Assembly: GCF_037976325.1 (NCBI RefSeq)
Contig: NZ_CP150265.1
Location: 5,841,001-5,905,000, forward strand
DNA: 64,000 nucleotides
Reading direction: 5' to 3'
From: Paenibacillus sp. FSL K6-3182
GTDB taxonomy: Bacteria > Bacillota > Bacilli > Paenibacillales > Paenibacillaceae
Shown: piece after piece, positions 52,930-61,821 of the stretch
Numbering within the stretch: the first letter of the stretch is position 1
Layout of the letters: each line of letters starts with the position of its first letter
The notes under the pieces: generated by a model
Database searches by the model: none
What the model saw: only the letters and a program-made list of their open reading frames with translations
What the model was told of the DNA's origin: nothing
Translations under genes and position numbers: made by a program

Positions 52930-53600
52930 CAAGGTATAAATATACTTTTGTATCATCCAAAGCTTAGCGCCATTCGTCCAGTAATCGCTATAGTGGAAGG
53001 ACAATTGAATTTGCAGACCTGCAGTTCTAGTGCGCTTCGCAAGCTTCAATATGTCCGATTGATCCATAATGCCTGCTGGGCGATAATAACTCCCGTCGCC
53101 GTGCCTTGCGATTCAACATAAGTAAGCTCTGAGACGTCGTCGCCCTTGCCTCTGAGGAACCCATATAACGGGCCAAAAATATAATTGGCATGCTGACCGC
53201 CGCTTTTTTTGCGACCATACTGTTAACGTGTAATAACCGTTCTCTAGTCCAGAAATCGTCTGTGAGCTTGTTACCTTATAATCTCGCTCAGAGGCAAGAG
53301 CCGATCTCCAGTGTTGGCCCTTCCGTTTGTAAGCTCCAATTGCCAATCGCTACTCCAACAGGCTGCAGCTCAACTAACTCCTCTTTAACAAGTGTAATCA
53401 GATCGATGCCGAGCCATTTGTCTGCCGCTCGATCTGCGTAGAAACCGATCGTTACCTGATTGTTTTCAATAACGACATGCATGCTAATTTTTGTCCACGA
53501 GGATGAGCTGACCGGAATATTAACCTTCGCTTCCGATCTTCCCGATCTTACTCTACTCAAAATCTTCGCCCCTTCATTCCAGTTATTGATCCTTGTGTCA
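52930..53600 (-). pseudogene. remnant of GH53 endo-beta-1,4-galactanase with tandem CBMs
   Basis: On the minus strand the frames join as follows: end of a first CBM (KVNIPVSSSSWTKISMHVV, VTIGFYADRAADKWLGIDL), start of a second CBM (SERDYKVTSSQTISGLENGY, YTLTVWSQ) after a shift near 53295, another shift near 53200 into SGGQHANYIFGPLYG, then a stretch like the start of a GH53 barrel (GDDVSELTYVESQG), and after a further shift DILKLAKRTRTAGLQIQ followed by LSFHYSDYWTNGAK. FHYSDYW is a strong GH53 signature (usually FHYSDFW). The reading frame is broken at least four times and stops before the catalytic glutamates. CBM type resembles those attached to GH53 enzymes. Confidence 0.78.
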
Positions 53601-53750
53601 TGTACAGCCTAAATAAGGCGCTGTCATTTTCTAAAAGAATTAATCGCTCTACTGAAGGTGCATCTATAACTTTAAAGCAAATGAATCTTTTTAGTAGCAA
53701 CACAAATGCAATATTTAAGCAGGTTTCATAGCCAATTCGGCATCTTCCAA

Positions 53751-53784
53751 CAAAAAAATCCCCCCTCGCTTCAACGAAGGGGGA
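53751..53784 (-). terminator. terminator of hflK-hflC operon
   Basis: ATCCCCC and GGGGGAT arms with an inner CTCG/CGA stem, followed by TTTTTTTG on the minus strand, directly after the hflC stop. Confidence 0.9.
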
Positions 53785-53790
53785 TAACTG

Positions 53791-54657
53791 CTATTGACCT
53801 AATAGTATTTTTGCATAAGGTGAATCGATAGGCATCATAATAACTGGCTCGTTTTTCAACGTCGTTGCATAGCTCTCCAACGTCCGATAGAAATTGTAGA
53901 ACTGCGGGTCGCTGCCGTATGCTTTATTATAAATCACGGCTGCTTCACGCTCGCCTTCAGCGACGATTTTTTTGGCATCAGCCTGCGCTTGCGCTAATAG
54001 TTCCGTAGCTGTACGATCCGCTTTGGAAGTAATCTTTCGCGACTCCTCATCACCTTCGGACAAGTAGCGTGCTGCGATCGATTGACGATCTGAAATCATC
54101 CGGTTGTAAACGCTTTGCTTGTTTTCTTCCGGCAAATCGGTACGTTTAATGCGAACATCGATAACTTCAATACCATAATTATCACGAGTCAACGCAGACA
54201 CAACATCCTTCGTAATCTCATCGTTTATATTGCCGCGCGCTGTGTTCTCACTAATGATATTATCGTAGTTGACCTCTGAGAGCTTACGGCGAACAGAGTT
54301 GTACACGGCCTCATCGATCCGCTGTATACCGCCGCTGACCGACTGCACCGTTCTTAAAAACTGTGATGCATTTGTAATGCGCCATACCGTATAGTTGTCT
54401 ACTACGATAGGCTTCTGATCCTTCGTTAGAATCGTCGTCGGCGTGCTTTCATATGTCATTTGATATTTCGGCAGCGTCGATACGTTCTCAATAAACGGAA
54501 GCTTAAATTTAAGGCCCGGCTCTGGCACAGCTCTCATCGCTTCACCAAATCGAAGCACAACCTTATATTCGCCTTCCTTCACGATATACATCGAGCCTGA
54601 GCCCAATATGACAACAATCAGTACAACTATAATTGTTAACCATTGGTTTCTTTTCAT
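53791..54657 (-). CDS. hflC: HflC, SPFH-domain membrane protease modulator
   Basis: The protein has 288 aa. One N-terminal membrane segment (about 5-25) followed by an SPFH/band-7 domain (YIVKEGEYKVVLRFGEAMR onwards) and a coiled-coil-rich region (SRKITSKADRTATELLAQAQ). With HflK it forms a large membrane cage that surrounds and modulates the FtsH protease. It overlaps hflK by 4 nt, giving coupled translation, and is followed by a terminator. Confidence 0.93.
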   Translation of the reverse strand: MKRNQWLTIIVVLIVVILGSGSMYIVKEGEYKVVLRFGEAMRAVPEPGLKFKLPFIENVSTLPKYQMTYESTPTTILTKDQKPIVVDNYTVWRITNASQFLRTVQSVSGGIQRIDEAVYNSVRRKLSEVNYDNIISENTARGNINDEITKDVVSALTRDNYGIEVIDVRIKRTDLPEENKQSVYNRMISDRQSIAARYLSEGDEESRKITSKADRTATELLAQAQADAKKIVAEGEREAAVIYNKAYGSDPQFYNFYRTLESYATTLKNEPVIMMPIDSPYAKILLGQ

Positions 54658-55724
54658 TGTGCGTCACCTCCTTGCGGAGCTTCTGTGACTGGCGGCGGCG
54701 TTGTTGCCGGCGGAGTCGTCGTGCTGCCGCTACCGCTGCGCAGCAATTCATTTAGTGGCAAATAATTTACGGTATCGCTGTTCGAATTCGTAATAAAGAT
54801 TTTCGCGTTCGGCAATATTTTTTCAAGCGTCTCCAGCACCAAACGACTTTGGGTAACATTCGGATTTTTTTTGTACTCGCCGAATATTGCATTAAACTTG
54901 GCAACGTCACCCTCGGCATTCAGAATCCGAGATTTCTTCTGTCCTTCGGCATTTTCAAGAAGCGCTTGCGCCTCGCCGCGCGCTTTCGGAATACGGTCAT
55001 TCTCATACTTCGCAGCGTTATTAATTTTGGTATTTTTCTCCTCGCGTGCATTCGTTACCTCACGGAAGGCCTCAGCCACTTGACCGCTTGGCGGCTCGAT
55101 ATCCTGGAACTTGATATCAATGATTTGTATGCCGGTTTTGTACTTGGACTGCAGCTCAATCAGCTTCTCCCGAACCTTGTCTTGGATCACTGTCTTACCG
55201 TCAGTAATGGCGTAATCAAGCTTCTCCGAGCCGATTACTGCACGAATCGAGGAGCTTGCTGCATTTCGCAGAAACTGCTCCGCATCGGAAATATTGTATA
55301 AGTAATCATGAATGTTGCTTATCTTCCATTGTACAACTGCATCCGCGGAAACAATGTTTTCATCACCCGTGATCATCATCGCTTCTTCATCATTTGGAAT
55401 GGCTTCTGAGCCCACTTGTCGATAACCGATATGAATCCGCTGTGTCAGCTCCGCTTTTACAATTTTGACATCTTGAATCGGATAAGGCCATTTAAAATGC
55501 AAACCTGCTGAAGTTTCATTCGAATACTTGCCAAAGGTTAAAATGGCTGCCCGTTCCTGCTCCTGTACTGTGTAAAAGGAGGTTGTTCCTAAATAAATGA
55601 CAATAACTGCGGCGACGATACCGAATACGATTTTTTTAACCGTACTTGGCTTTAGCTCTGGCGGCCTTCGACCGCTCATGCTGTGATTCTCGCCTAGGTT
55701 CTGATTTTGATCTGTAAAGCTCAA
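54654..55724 (-). CDS. hflK: HflK, SPFH-domain membrane protease modulator
   Basis: The protein has 356 aa. The start is the TTG at 55724, with AAGGGGAG 6 nt upstream; codons further upstream in frame lie inside that site. Polar N-terminus with Gly/Pro, membrane segment about 25-45, SPFH domain (YTVQEQERAAILTFGKYSN), helical coiled coil with EEKNTKINNAAKYEND and a Pro/Thr-rich tail (TTTPPATTPPPVTEAP). First gene of the two-gene operon. Confidence 0.93.
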   Translation of the reverse strand: MSFTDQNQNLGENHSMSGRRPPELKPSTVKKIVFGIVAAVIVIYLGTTSFYTVQEQERAAILTFGKYSNETSAGLHFKWPYPIQDVKIVKAELTQRIHIGYRQVGSEAIPNDEEAMMITGDENIVSADAVVQWKISNIHDYLYNISDAEQFLRNAASSSIRAVIGSEKLDYAITDGKTVIQDKVREKLIELQSKYKTGIQIIDIKFQDIEPPSGQVAEAFREVTNAREEKNTKINNAAKYENDRIPKARGEAQALLENAEGQKKSRILNAEGDVAKFNAIFGEYKKNPNVTQSRLVLETLEKILPNAKIFITNSNSDTVNYLPLNELLRSGSGSTTTPPATTPPPVTEAPQGGDAQ

Positions 55725-55876
55725 AGAAATCTCCCCTTCCAAGCATCTTTTATATGGCTATAGGGGATAATACGCGAAAACGATGAAAAAGTAACCGATT
55801 TTGTCATATTTTTCTTAGCTTTCGTATTAAATAGCTCATTTCCTGCATTTTACTTGCTATTAATCCATTTTAGTCG

Positions 55877-57940
55877 CTATTGCGCCTGTACATAGAGCAG
55901 CAGCTTAGACTCCGATGGTGCCAGCTCAATGCGATGTCCATCGCCCGCTGTCACGGCTTGCCCCTCCTGTCCACTCCACAAATCCCGAACGACTATCCCC
56001 TTAGAGGAATCTATGCCCATTCTTTCAAATGATGCGTGCAACAAGCTTTCCTTCTCTACTTCGAAATTAAAAGCAGCGACGTAAGTCCCTTCCACAGCAC
56101 GCAGCATGAACAGATTTTCACTTTTGTTCCCACTGCTGCACTCAACGGGACGGAAGGTTACACCTCGCTTAGCTAACGCCATGATTTCTGGATTTGTCAT
56201 CCATTCTTTGGCTCGCCGCGCTGCCTCCTCCATTCGGTAATCATCGCCGAGCAGTAGCGAGGTACCCGCAATCACTGCACTGTTCAAACGGCTTCTCCCT
56301 TCATGCTCGCTAATCGCACGCTGGTTGTCGCTTTTATAGAGGACAACATGATCGGGGTCGTTGAAACGATACAAGCTATCGTTAATCCACCAGCCATACG
56401 TTAACGCGTTAAGCATATATTCGGTATCATCGATCGTTCCGAATGCATCACAGGATACACGGCGGCTGTGTGCATAGCCATGCGGAAATAACGGAGCAAT
56501 AGACAGATTAATTAAGAACGGTCTGCCAATTTTCTCAGGATTCAGTGTCTCACGTACACAAGCCATACCTTTGTTGTACGCCTGTATTCCTGTTCTTATA
56601 TTGGGGTCATAGAAAACGCCTTCCATTGCGCCATGCGTCAGAAAATCCAGCTTAACATAATCAAAGCCCTGCTCTACAAAGCTCTCCAGCCTTTTTCTAA
56701 TTCGCTCCAGCGCGACTGGATGCGATGGATCTATCGCAAAAGCGCCATCCAGCTTCGGCAGCGGCTGTCCGGCTGCATCCTTGATCAGAATCTCACGGTA
56801 AAGCACTGTCCCATCTGTTCCTTCTACGGGCGTATCCGGATCGTTGCCCCAGAAAGCGAATGGCGTATAATAAGTGCCCGGCTTTTGACCGTTCGCCTTT
56901 ACCCGTCTTAGTGCGTCCTTTAGCTGCTCTTCCGATAAATTGTCCCAGAAGGAGTCGAAGTTGACGTAAAGGCTTCCCTGATCGTCAGCAAAGCTGTTTT
57001 GCTGCAAATGTTTGGAGAAAAAATCAGATGTATACGTATACACATCATAATCAAGCTTGCCCATGACGGCTGACCAGCTGTTCCAGCCCATCGGTACGCC
57101 GCCTTCCCAACGAAGTGCTGGTGTCAATACGGCATTCGCCTTGCCATACACTTCAAGCCCATCGCGGTAATCCGAGAACGCACCGACAAAAATCGTCGGA
57201 GAAACAATGCTTTTACCGCGAATTGTTCCGTGTGCAATTGTATCTCTTGTCTGCATATCAGCGGCTCCGCCATAAACGCGCAGCCTGCCCAGATCCTCAG
57301 GGAACGTCCCTTCCACAATAACGCCTGTTTTCCAAGTATCATGTGTGACTGATCCAATAACAAATCCGTTTCTGCTTTGCGCACGATAAATGGCGGTTGT
57401 CTCATAGCTGTGTACGCTGCAAGGAATAGCATGTGAGGCAAAACGAACCCATTTGTCATTATCGAATGGAACGAATAACGCCCTGATTTCCTCGCTGGCA
57501 CCTGCATCTGCTCCAAATTGTGCAATACTTCCATCATTTAAATATGCGGCTAGCGGCGTGATTTCATTCGTTTCCCATTCGAGCTCGCTTTCCACTTCAA
57601 GCTCCATCAACAAATAAGGCAGCTGCTCGTACATACGGAAATGCTGACGCATGAATGGCTTGCCAAGCTCTTCATGCTCAAAGCTCCAGTGCAGCCCTTT
57701 GCCAAATCCATCCTCAATGGCGTGGGTAGACGTTTCGTTTACAACATGCTTGCTGTAAAAAGTAGAGCGAAGCTGCTCCAAACCATAACGTGCTTCGGCA
57801 TAAAGGCCAACCAGCGCCGCGCCGCTGCTCCACTTCAGCGATACATGCCCATCCGTCAAATGTACGGTTGCCTGAATGACTCCGTTATCAACAACATATT
57901 CCTCCATGCGCTGCTCCAGCTCGAATTGCCCAATCTTCAT
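55877..57940 (-). CDS. GH36-like alpha-galactosidase
   Basis: The protein has 687 aa; AGGAG 10 nt before the ATG. Beta-rich N-terminal domain to about 280, then a barrel beginning PMGWNSWSAVMG (about 290) and with YVKLDFLTHG (putative nucleophile Asp near 430) and a likely acid/base region RVSCDAFG/IDDTEYM near 500. The family is GH36/GH27-like; the bacterial GH36 KWD motif is KLD here, so subgroup assignment is open. No signal peptide: cytoplasmic hydrolysis of imported alpha-galactosides (raffinose- or melibiose-type). Last gene of the locus 4 operon, after the binding protein. Confidence 0.88.
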   Translation of the reverse strand: MKIGQFELEQRMEEYVVDNGVIQATVHLTDGHVSLKWSSGAALVGLYAEARYGLEQLRSTFYSKHVVNETSTHAIEDGFGKGLHWSFEHEELGKPFMRQHFRMYEQLPYLLMELEVESELEWETNEITPLAAYLNDGSIAQFGADAGASEEIRALFVPFDNDKWVRFASHAIPCSVHSYETTAIYRAQSRNGFVIGSVTHDTWKTGVIVEGTFPEDLGRLRVYGGAADMQTRDTIAHGTIRGKSIVSPTIFVGAFSDYRDGLEVYGKANAVLTPALRWEGGVPMGWNSWSAVMGKLDYDVYTYTSDFFSKHLQQNSFADDQGSLYVNFDSFWDNLSEEQLKDALRRVKANGQKPGTYYTPFAFWGNDPDTPVEGTDGTVLYREILIKDAAGQPLPKLDGAFAIDPSHPVALERIRKRLESFVEQGFDYVKLDFLTHGAMEGVFYDPNIRTGIQAYNKGMACVRETLNPEKIGRPFLINLSIAPLFPHGYAHSRRVSCDAFGTIDDTEYMLNALTYGWWINDSLYRFNDPDHVVLYKSDNQRAISEHEGRSRLNSAVIAGTSLLLGDDYRMEEAARRAKEWMTNPEIMALAKRGVTFRPVECSSGNKSENLFMLRAVEGTYVAAFNFEVEKESLLHASFERMGIDSSKGIVVRDLWSGQEGQAVTAGDGHRIELAPSESKLLLYVQAQ

Positions 57941-57971
57941 CTCTCATCCGCTCCTCTTTTATAATGGAAGA

Positions 57972-57990
57972 AGGCCGGCAGCGCCGGCCT
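57972..57990 (-). other. intercistronic GC-rich stem-loop after locus 4 binding protein
   Basis: Perfect 8-bp stem AGGCCGGC/GCCGGCCT with a 3-nt loop, 20 nt past the binding-protein stop and before the GH36 gene. No strong T run follows, so it is probably an RNA stabiliser or weak attenuator. Confidence 0.7.
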
Positions 57991-58010
57991 CCTTTATGCT
58001 TGCATTATGT

Positions 58011-59627
58011 TTATTTCCAAAGCTCAACACGATTTTTGAAGTTGGTTGTATAAATCGCTTCAACCTTTGCATCTCCAGCAGCCTTCATGTCACTAAGCAT
58101 TTTATCAAAAATGCTGTTTGCTTCTTCAGGAGACTTCGCCATAATCGCTTTCGTCAGCCCCTGCTTCACAATATCATTAACCTTCTGCTCATTTAGTGCT
58201 TCAGGCGTTCCTCCCTGCGGTCCAAGACCATCGTAGAGTACGGAGTCATACACCGAGTCAGACAAGTTTTTGAGTGCCATCTTATCGACAGCGCCACGTT
58301 CGAAGCGGCCCGCTAAGTCATAAGGTGTACCGTCGGAACCATTTCCGTTTTTGATAAACCAAGTCCATTTGCGAATGCCAGATTCCTTGGTATAGGCATT
58401 CCAATCGTCTTTAAAGCTTTGCAGCACTTCTGGACGCGGCGTATGCTTGCCATCCTTCATATCCCAGTGCTGGCCTTCAATTCCCCACATCAACAAATAT
58501 TGTCCTTCTTCGCTCGCGAGGAAGTTCATAAATTTCATCGTGCGTTCCGGGTTTTTATTTTTCTTAGTAATCGTAATCGCATCCCAGCCCAGTGAGCTGC
58601 GTCCGCCGTATGTCGTTTTTGCAGGATCTATGCCATCTGCTACAACCTTGTAAGGAAACAGCTGTGATTCTTCACCACGATCCTTCTTCAGAATCGTGTT
58701 TGCTCCTCCAGCATCCCAATACGCGCCTGTTGAAGCAAATACAGAGCCTGTCGCTAGTTTTTGTTCCCAAGCTTGCTTCTTGTTAATCGCCCATTCCTTA
58801 TCGATCAGGCCTGTGCTGTACAAATCATTCATGTACATAATCATTTTGCGGTATTGCGGGTCTTTCACATCAAACTTCAGCTCACCATTCTCATCATAGA
58901 AAGGCAGCATGCCGAACATCCCTTTGAAAGTGCCTAGCGTACCGCCAAAGTTTTCTCCATCCATCGATAGAGCGATCGTTTCTTTACCGTCCATCGTAGG
59001 ATATTTCGCTTTAAAATCAAGCAATAGCTGCTTGAATTCCGTTTCCGTGAAAGGCACTCCGCCTTCTGCTTTATCAGGAGCCAGCTCCTTCAAAATATCT
59101 TTACGCATATTGAAGCCAAATACAGGCTCATTCTCAAACCCATACCAGTTGGAAAGGTAATAGTTTTTACCGTCTTTATAACGCGTTTTGTTAAGCACAT
59201 CGCCATACATTTTTGCTACATCTGGGCCGTTTTTTTCAATTAAATCATTTAGTGGAATGATAGCACCCGACTCAATGTATTTGTTAACCAAATCACTGCT
59301 TCTCTCAAACATGATGAGATCCGGCAGATCATCACTTGCAAGCATCAGATTCAGCTTTTCCGCAGGATTGCCGGTTGGCTGCTGAATTTCTACTGTGATT
59401 CCTGTCCGCTTCGTAATTTCTGCCGCTACCGCGTTGCTGAATTTATCTCCCGTATTTTTATCGAAAAAGGTTATGGTCAGCGGTTCGTTAGACTTGTCAT
59501 TTCCAGCGCTATTCTCGCCAGCACTTGAGTTGCCGTTTTCTTTAGCATTATTGGAGCCGCAAGCTGATAAAACGGAAATGACAACGATCATGCTTAAAAA
59601 TAATACGATCCATTTTTTAGTACGCAT
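58011..59627 (-). CDS. extracellular solute-binding lipoprotein, locus 4
   Basis: The protein has 538 aa; GGGGG before the ATG. Lipobox SVLSACGS (Cys near 23), Asn/Ser-rich linker, then LplA-like binding fold (LASDDLPDLIMFERSSDLV, SSLGWDAITITKKNKNPER). It serves the two permeases upstream. A TATAAT box at 59656-59661 (minus strand) lies about 30 nt before it, giving a possible internal promoter. Likely an alpha-galactoside, from the adjoining GH36 gene. Confidence 0.92.
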   Translation of the reverse strand: MRTKKWIVLFLSMIVVISVLSACGSNNAKENGNSSAGENSAGNDKSNEPLTITFFDKNTGDKFSNAVAAEITKRTGITVEIQQPTGNPAEKLNLMLASDDLPDLIMFERSSDLVNKYIESGAIIPLNDLIEKNGPDVAKMYGDVLNKTRYKDGKNYYLSNWYGFENEPVFGFNMRKDILKELAPDKAEGGVPFTETEFKQLLLDFKAKYPTMDGKETIALSMDGENFGGTLGTFKGMFGMLPFYDENGELKFDVKDPQYRKMIMYMNDLYSTGLIDKEWAINKKQAWEQKLATGSVFASTGAYWDAGGANTILKKDRGEESQLFPYKVVADGIDPAKTTYGGRSSLGWDAITITKKNKNPERTMKFMNFLASEEGQYLLMWGIEGQHWDMKDGKHTPRPEVLQSFKDDWNAYTKESGIRKWTWFIKNGNGSDGTPYDLAGRFERGAVDKMALKNLSDSVYDSVLYDGLGPQGGTPEALNEQKVNDIVKQGLTKAIMAKSPEEANSIFDKMLSDMKAAGDAKVEAIYTTNFKNRVELWK

Positions 59628-59655
59628 AGTATAAATCCCCCTCGTAAGTGATTCT

Positions 59656-59661
59656 ATTATA
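59656..59661 (-). promoter_or_regulatory. possible internal -10 box upstream of binding protein
   Basis: A perfect TATAAT on the minus strand in the 94-nt gap between permease and binding-protein genes, but the -35 position (CTTAAA) is poor. It could be an activator-dependent promoter that raises binding-protein and GH36 expression. Confidence 0.35.
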
Positions 59662-59721
59662 GTACATTTTCATCCCTATTTAAGCGTGATCGGCATCACC
59701 TCCAACAAAGTTCCCGCTTCA

Positions 59722-60609
59722 TTAGCTTTTTACTGCACCAAGGGTCATGCCTTTAACAAAATATTTTTGTAAAAATGGATAAACCATTAATATCGGAAGC
59801 GTTGCTACCATAGTTGCCGCCATCCGAATCGTATCCGGAGACACGGCCAGTCGTTTCGAAGCATCAGCGAGCTGCTGTGCATCGCCAACCATGGAGCTGG
59901 TTTGATACTGATTCAAGATTTTTACGAGCACGGCCTGAAGCGTCTTAAGATCAGAGTTATACGTGAACACATAGGAATCGAACCAAGCGTTCCAGTGGCC
60001 AATGGCCGTAAACATGCCGATCGTCGCGAGCACTGGTGTCGTTAGCGGCAATATAATTTTGAAGAAAATTTGCATGTAATTAGCGCCGTCTATTTTTGCT
60101 GATTCATCCAGCTCCTGCGGAAGCTGCTGCATGAAGGTTCGTACAATAATCATATAAAAGACATTCATCATGCCCGGTAAAATAAACACCATAAAGCTGT
60201 CAATGAGATGCAAGCTTTTGAGCACCATGTAATATGGAATGAGCCCGCCGCCAAAGTACATCGTGAACACAAAATACAGTGACCAGAACCGATTTCCAAC
60301 GAGCTCGCGTTTACTTAGTGAATAGGAAAGCATACTAATGACAATAACCGCGAGTGGCGTTCCGATTAGCGTCCGCAGCACCGTAACTTTAATGGCTGTC
60401 CAAATCTCGCTATCGGATAAAATTTGCTTGTAGCTGGCTAGGCTGAAATCTCTTGGCCACAAATACAGATTTCCTCGCAGCGTATCTTCAGCACTATTAA
60501 ACGAAATGATAAATATGTTCCAGAAAGGATAAAAGGTTACGATAAACACCGCGATGATGAATAAGTAGACAATCGACATAAACAGAAAATCATTTTTAAA
60601 TTTTGCCAT
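59722..60609 (-). CDS. carbohydrate ABC permease, LplC type, locus 4
   Basis: The protein has 295 aa; AAGGAGAACACTTC before the ATG. Six membrane segments; EAA loop LDESAKIDGANYMQIFFKII; conserved end YPFLQKYFVKGMTLGAVKS. Pairs with the upstream LplB-type permease. Confidence 0.93.
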   Translation of the reverse strand: MAKFKNDFLFMSIVYLFIIAVFIVTFYPFWNIFIISFNSAEDTLRGNLYLWPRDFSLASYKQILSDSEIWTAIKVTVLRTLIGTPLAVIVISMLSYSLSKRELVGNRFWSLYFVFTMYFGGGLIPYYMVLKSLHLIDSFMVFILPGMMNVFYMIIVRTFMQQLPQELDESAKIDGANYMQIFFKIILPLTTPVLATIGMFTAIGHWNAWFDSYVFTYNSDLKTLQAVLVKILNQYQTSSMVGDAQQLADASKRLAVSPDTIRMAATMVATLPILMVYPFLQKYFVKGMTLGAVKS

Positions 60610-60635
60610 GAAGTGTTCTCCTTTTCTTGTTTGTC

Positions 60636-61625
60636 CTAGAACAACGACTGTTCATTCATTTTTTTGGCCATCTTATTGACGCTTAGTACAAGGATAAACG
60701 CGACGACCGATTTGAATAATCCAACAGCTGCTCCGTAAGAGAACATTCCGTTTTGCAAACCATATTTGTACGTGTACGTGTCAATAACTTCCGAATATTG
60801 GAGCACCGTATTATTTTGCATCAAAAATTGCTGATCAAAACCTGCATTCAATATTCCGCCTACCGCTAAAATGGCAAGAATGATAATGGTCGGTTTAATA
60901 GACGGTAGCGTGATGTGCAGCATTTGCTTTAATCGGCTTGCCCCGTCTACCTTCGCCACCTCGTACAGCTCCGGGTTAATAGCTGAGATAGCGGCCAAAT
61001 ACATAATGGCGTTAAAGCCCATGTCCTTCCATGTGTTGGAGAAAGCGATAATCCACCAGAACAGCGGACCATTTTGCATAAACTGAATCGGCTCATCGAT
61101 AATTCCAAGCCCCGTCAACAAATTGTTGATGACACCGCTTGAAGAAAGTACCGTGATAATAATATTTGCGGCAATGACCCAAGAAATAAAATGAGGCATG
61201 TAAGATACCGTTTGAAACGTCCGTTTGAACCAGCCATTTCGCATTTCATTAATCATTAAGGCAAGAATAATCGGCATTGGGAAACCGAATAACAGAGATA
61301 GAAAGCTTTGTGCCAGCGTATTTCGCATTACTCTAACGAAATCGCCATTCGTAAAGAAGTAGTTAAACCACTCCAGCCCTACAAACTCTGTTGTAAAAAA
61401 CTGTCCGAAAAATGATCCTCCGCCTGGCGAGTAATTAATGAAAGCCATGTATAAGCCAAACATGGGAACGTATGAAAATATGAGTGTGACGATTAAAGCC
61501 GGAAGCATGAGTACAAATAACAGCCGCTGTTCCTTCAATCTCCCCCATACATTTGAATTTCCAATGCTGCGCTTCTTTTGGGGTGGAACAGATTTACTTG
61601 ATTCCGCTTTCATTATGGATTCCAT
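60636..61625 (-). CDS. carbohydrate ABC permease, LplB type, locus 4
   Basis: The protein has 329 aa; GGAGG 7 nt before the ATG. Basic N-terminus, six membrane segments, YMPHFISWVIAAN hallmark and EAA loop YEVAKVDGASRLKQMLHITL. First gene of the locus 4 operon; divergent from YesN. Confidence 0.93.
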   Translation of the reverse strand: MESIMKAESSKSVPPQKKRSIGNSNVWGRLKEQRLLFVLMLPALIVTLIFSYVPMFGLYMAFINYSPGGGSFFGQFFTTEFVGLEWFNYFFTNGDFVRVMRNTLAQSFLSLLFGFPMPIILALMINEMRNGWFKRTFQTVSYMPHFISWVIAANIIITVLSSSGVINNLLTGLGIIDEPIQFMQNGPLFWWIIAFSNTWKDMGFNAIMYLAAISAINPELYEVAKVDGASRLKQMLHITLPSIKPTIIILAILAVGGILNAGFDQQFLMQNNTVLQYSEVIDTYTYKYGLQNGMFSYGAAVGLFKSVVAFILVLSVNKMAKKMNEQSLF

Positions 61626-61665
61626 TTAATAACCTCCTGCCAATCTTGCGTTGCTTAGTGACTTC

Positions 61666-61694
61666 ATTATAGGTCGGCCGCCCTGCCCATTCTA
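61666..61694 (-). promoter_or_regulatory. candidate promoter of locus 4 operon
   Basis: TATAAT (minus strand, 61666-61671) with a 17-nt spacer to TAGAAT (61689-61694), a poor -35. A good -10 with a weak -35 fits activation by the divergently encoded YesN. Binding site not identified. Confidence 0.45.
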
Positions 61695-61821
61695 TACAAG
61701 CATTTACCGATTTGTAACGCAAAACGACACACTTCCATATGCTCCATTGTTGAAATGCGGTATTGCAGATAAACTAAATAAACATTCAAAAACAGATACA
61801 TGATAAAAGGTGGGAACAAGC

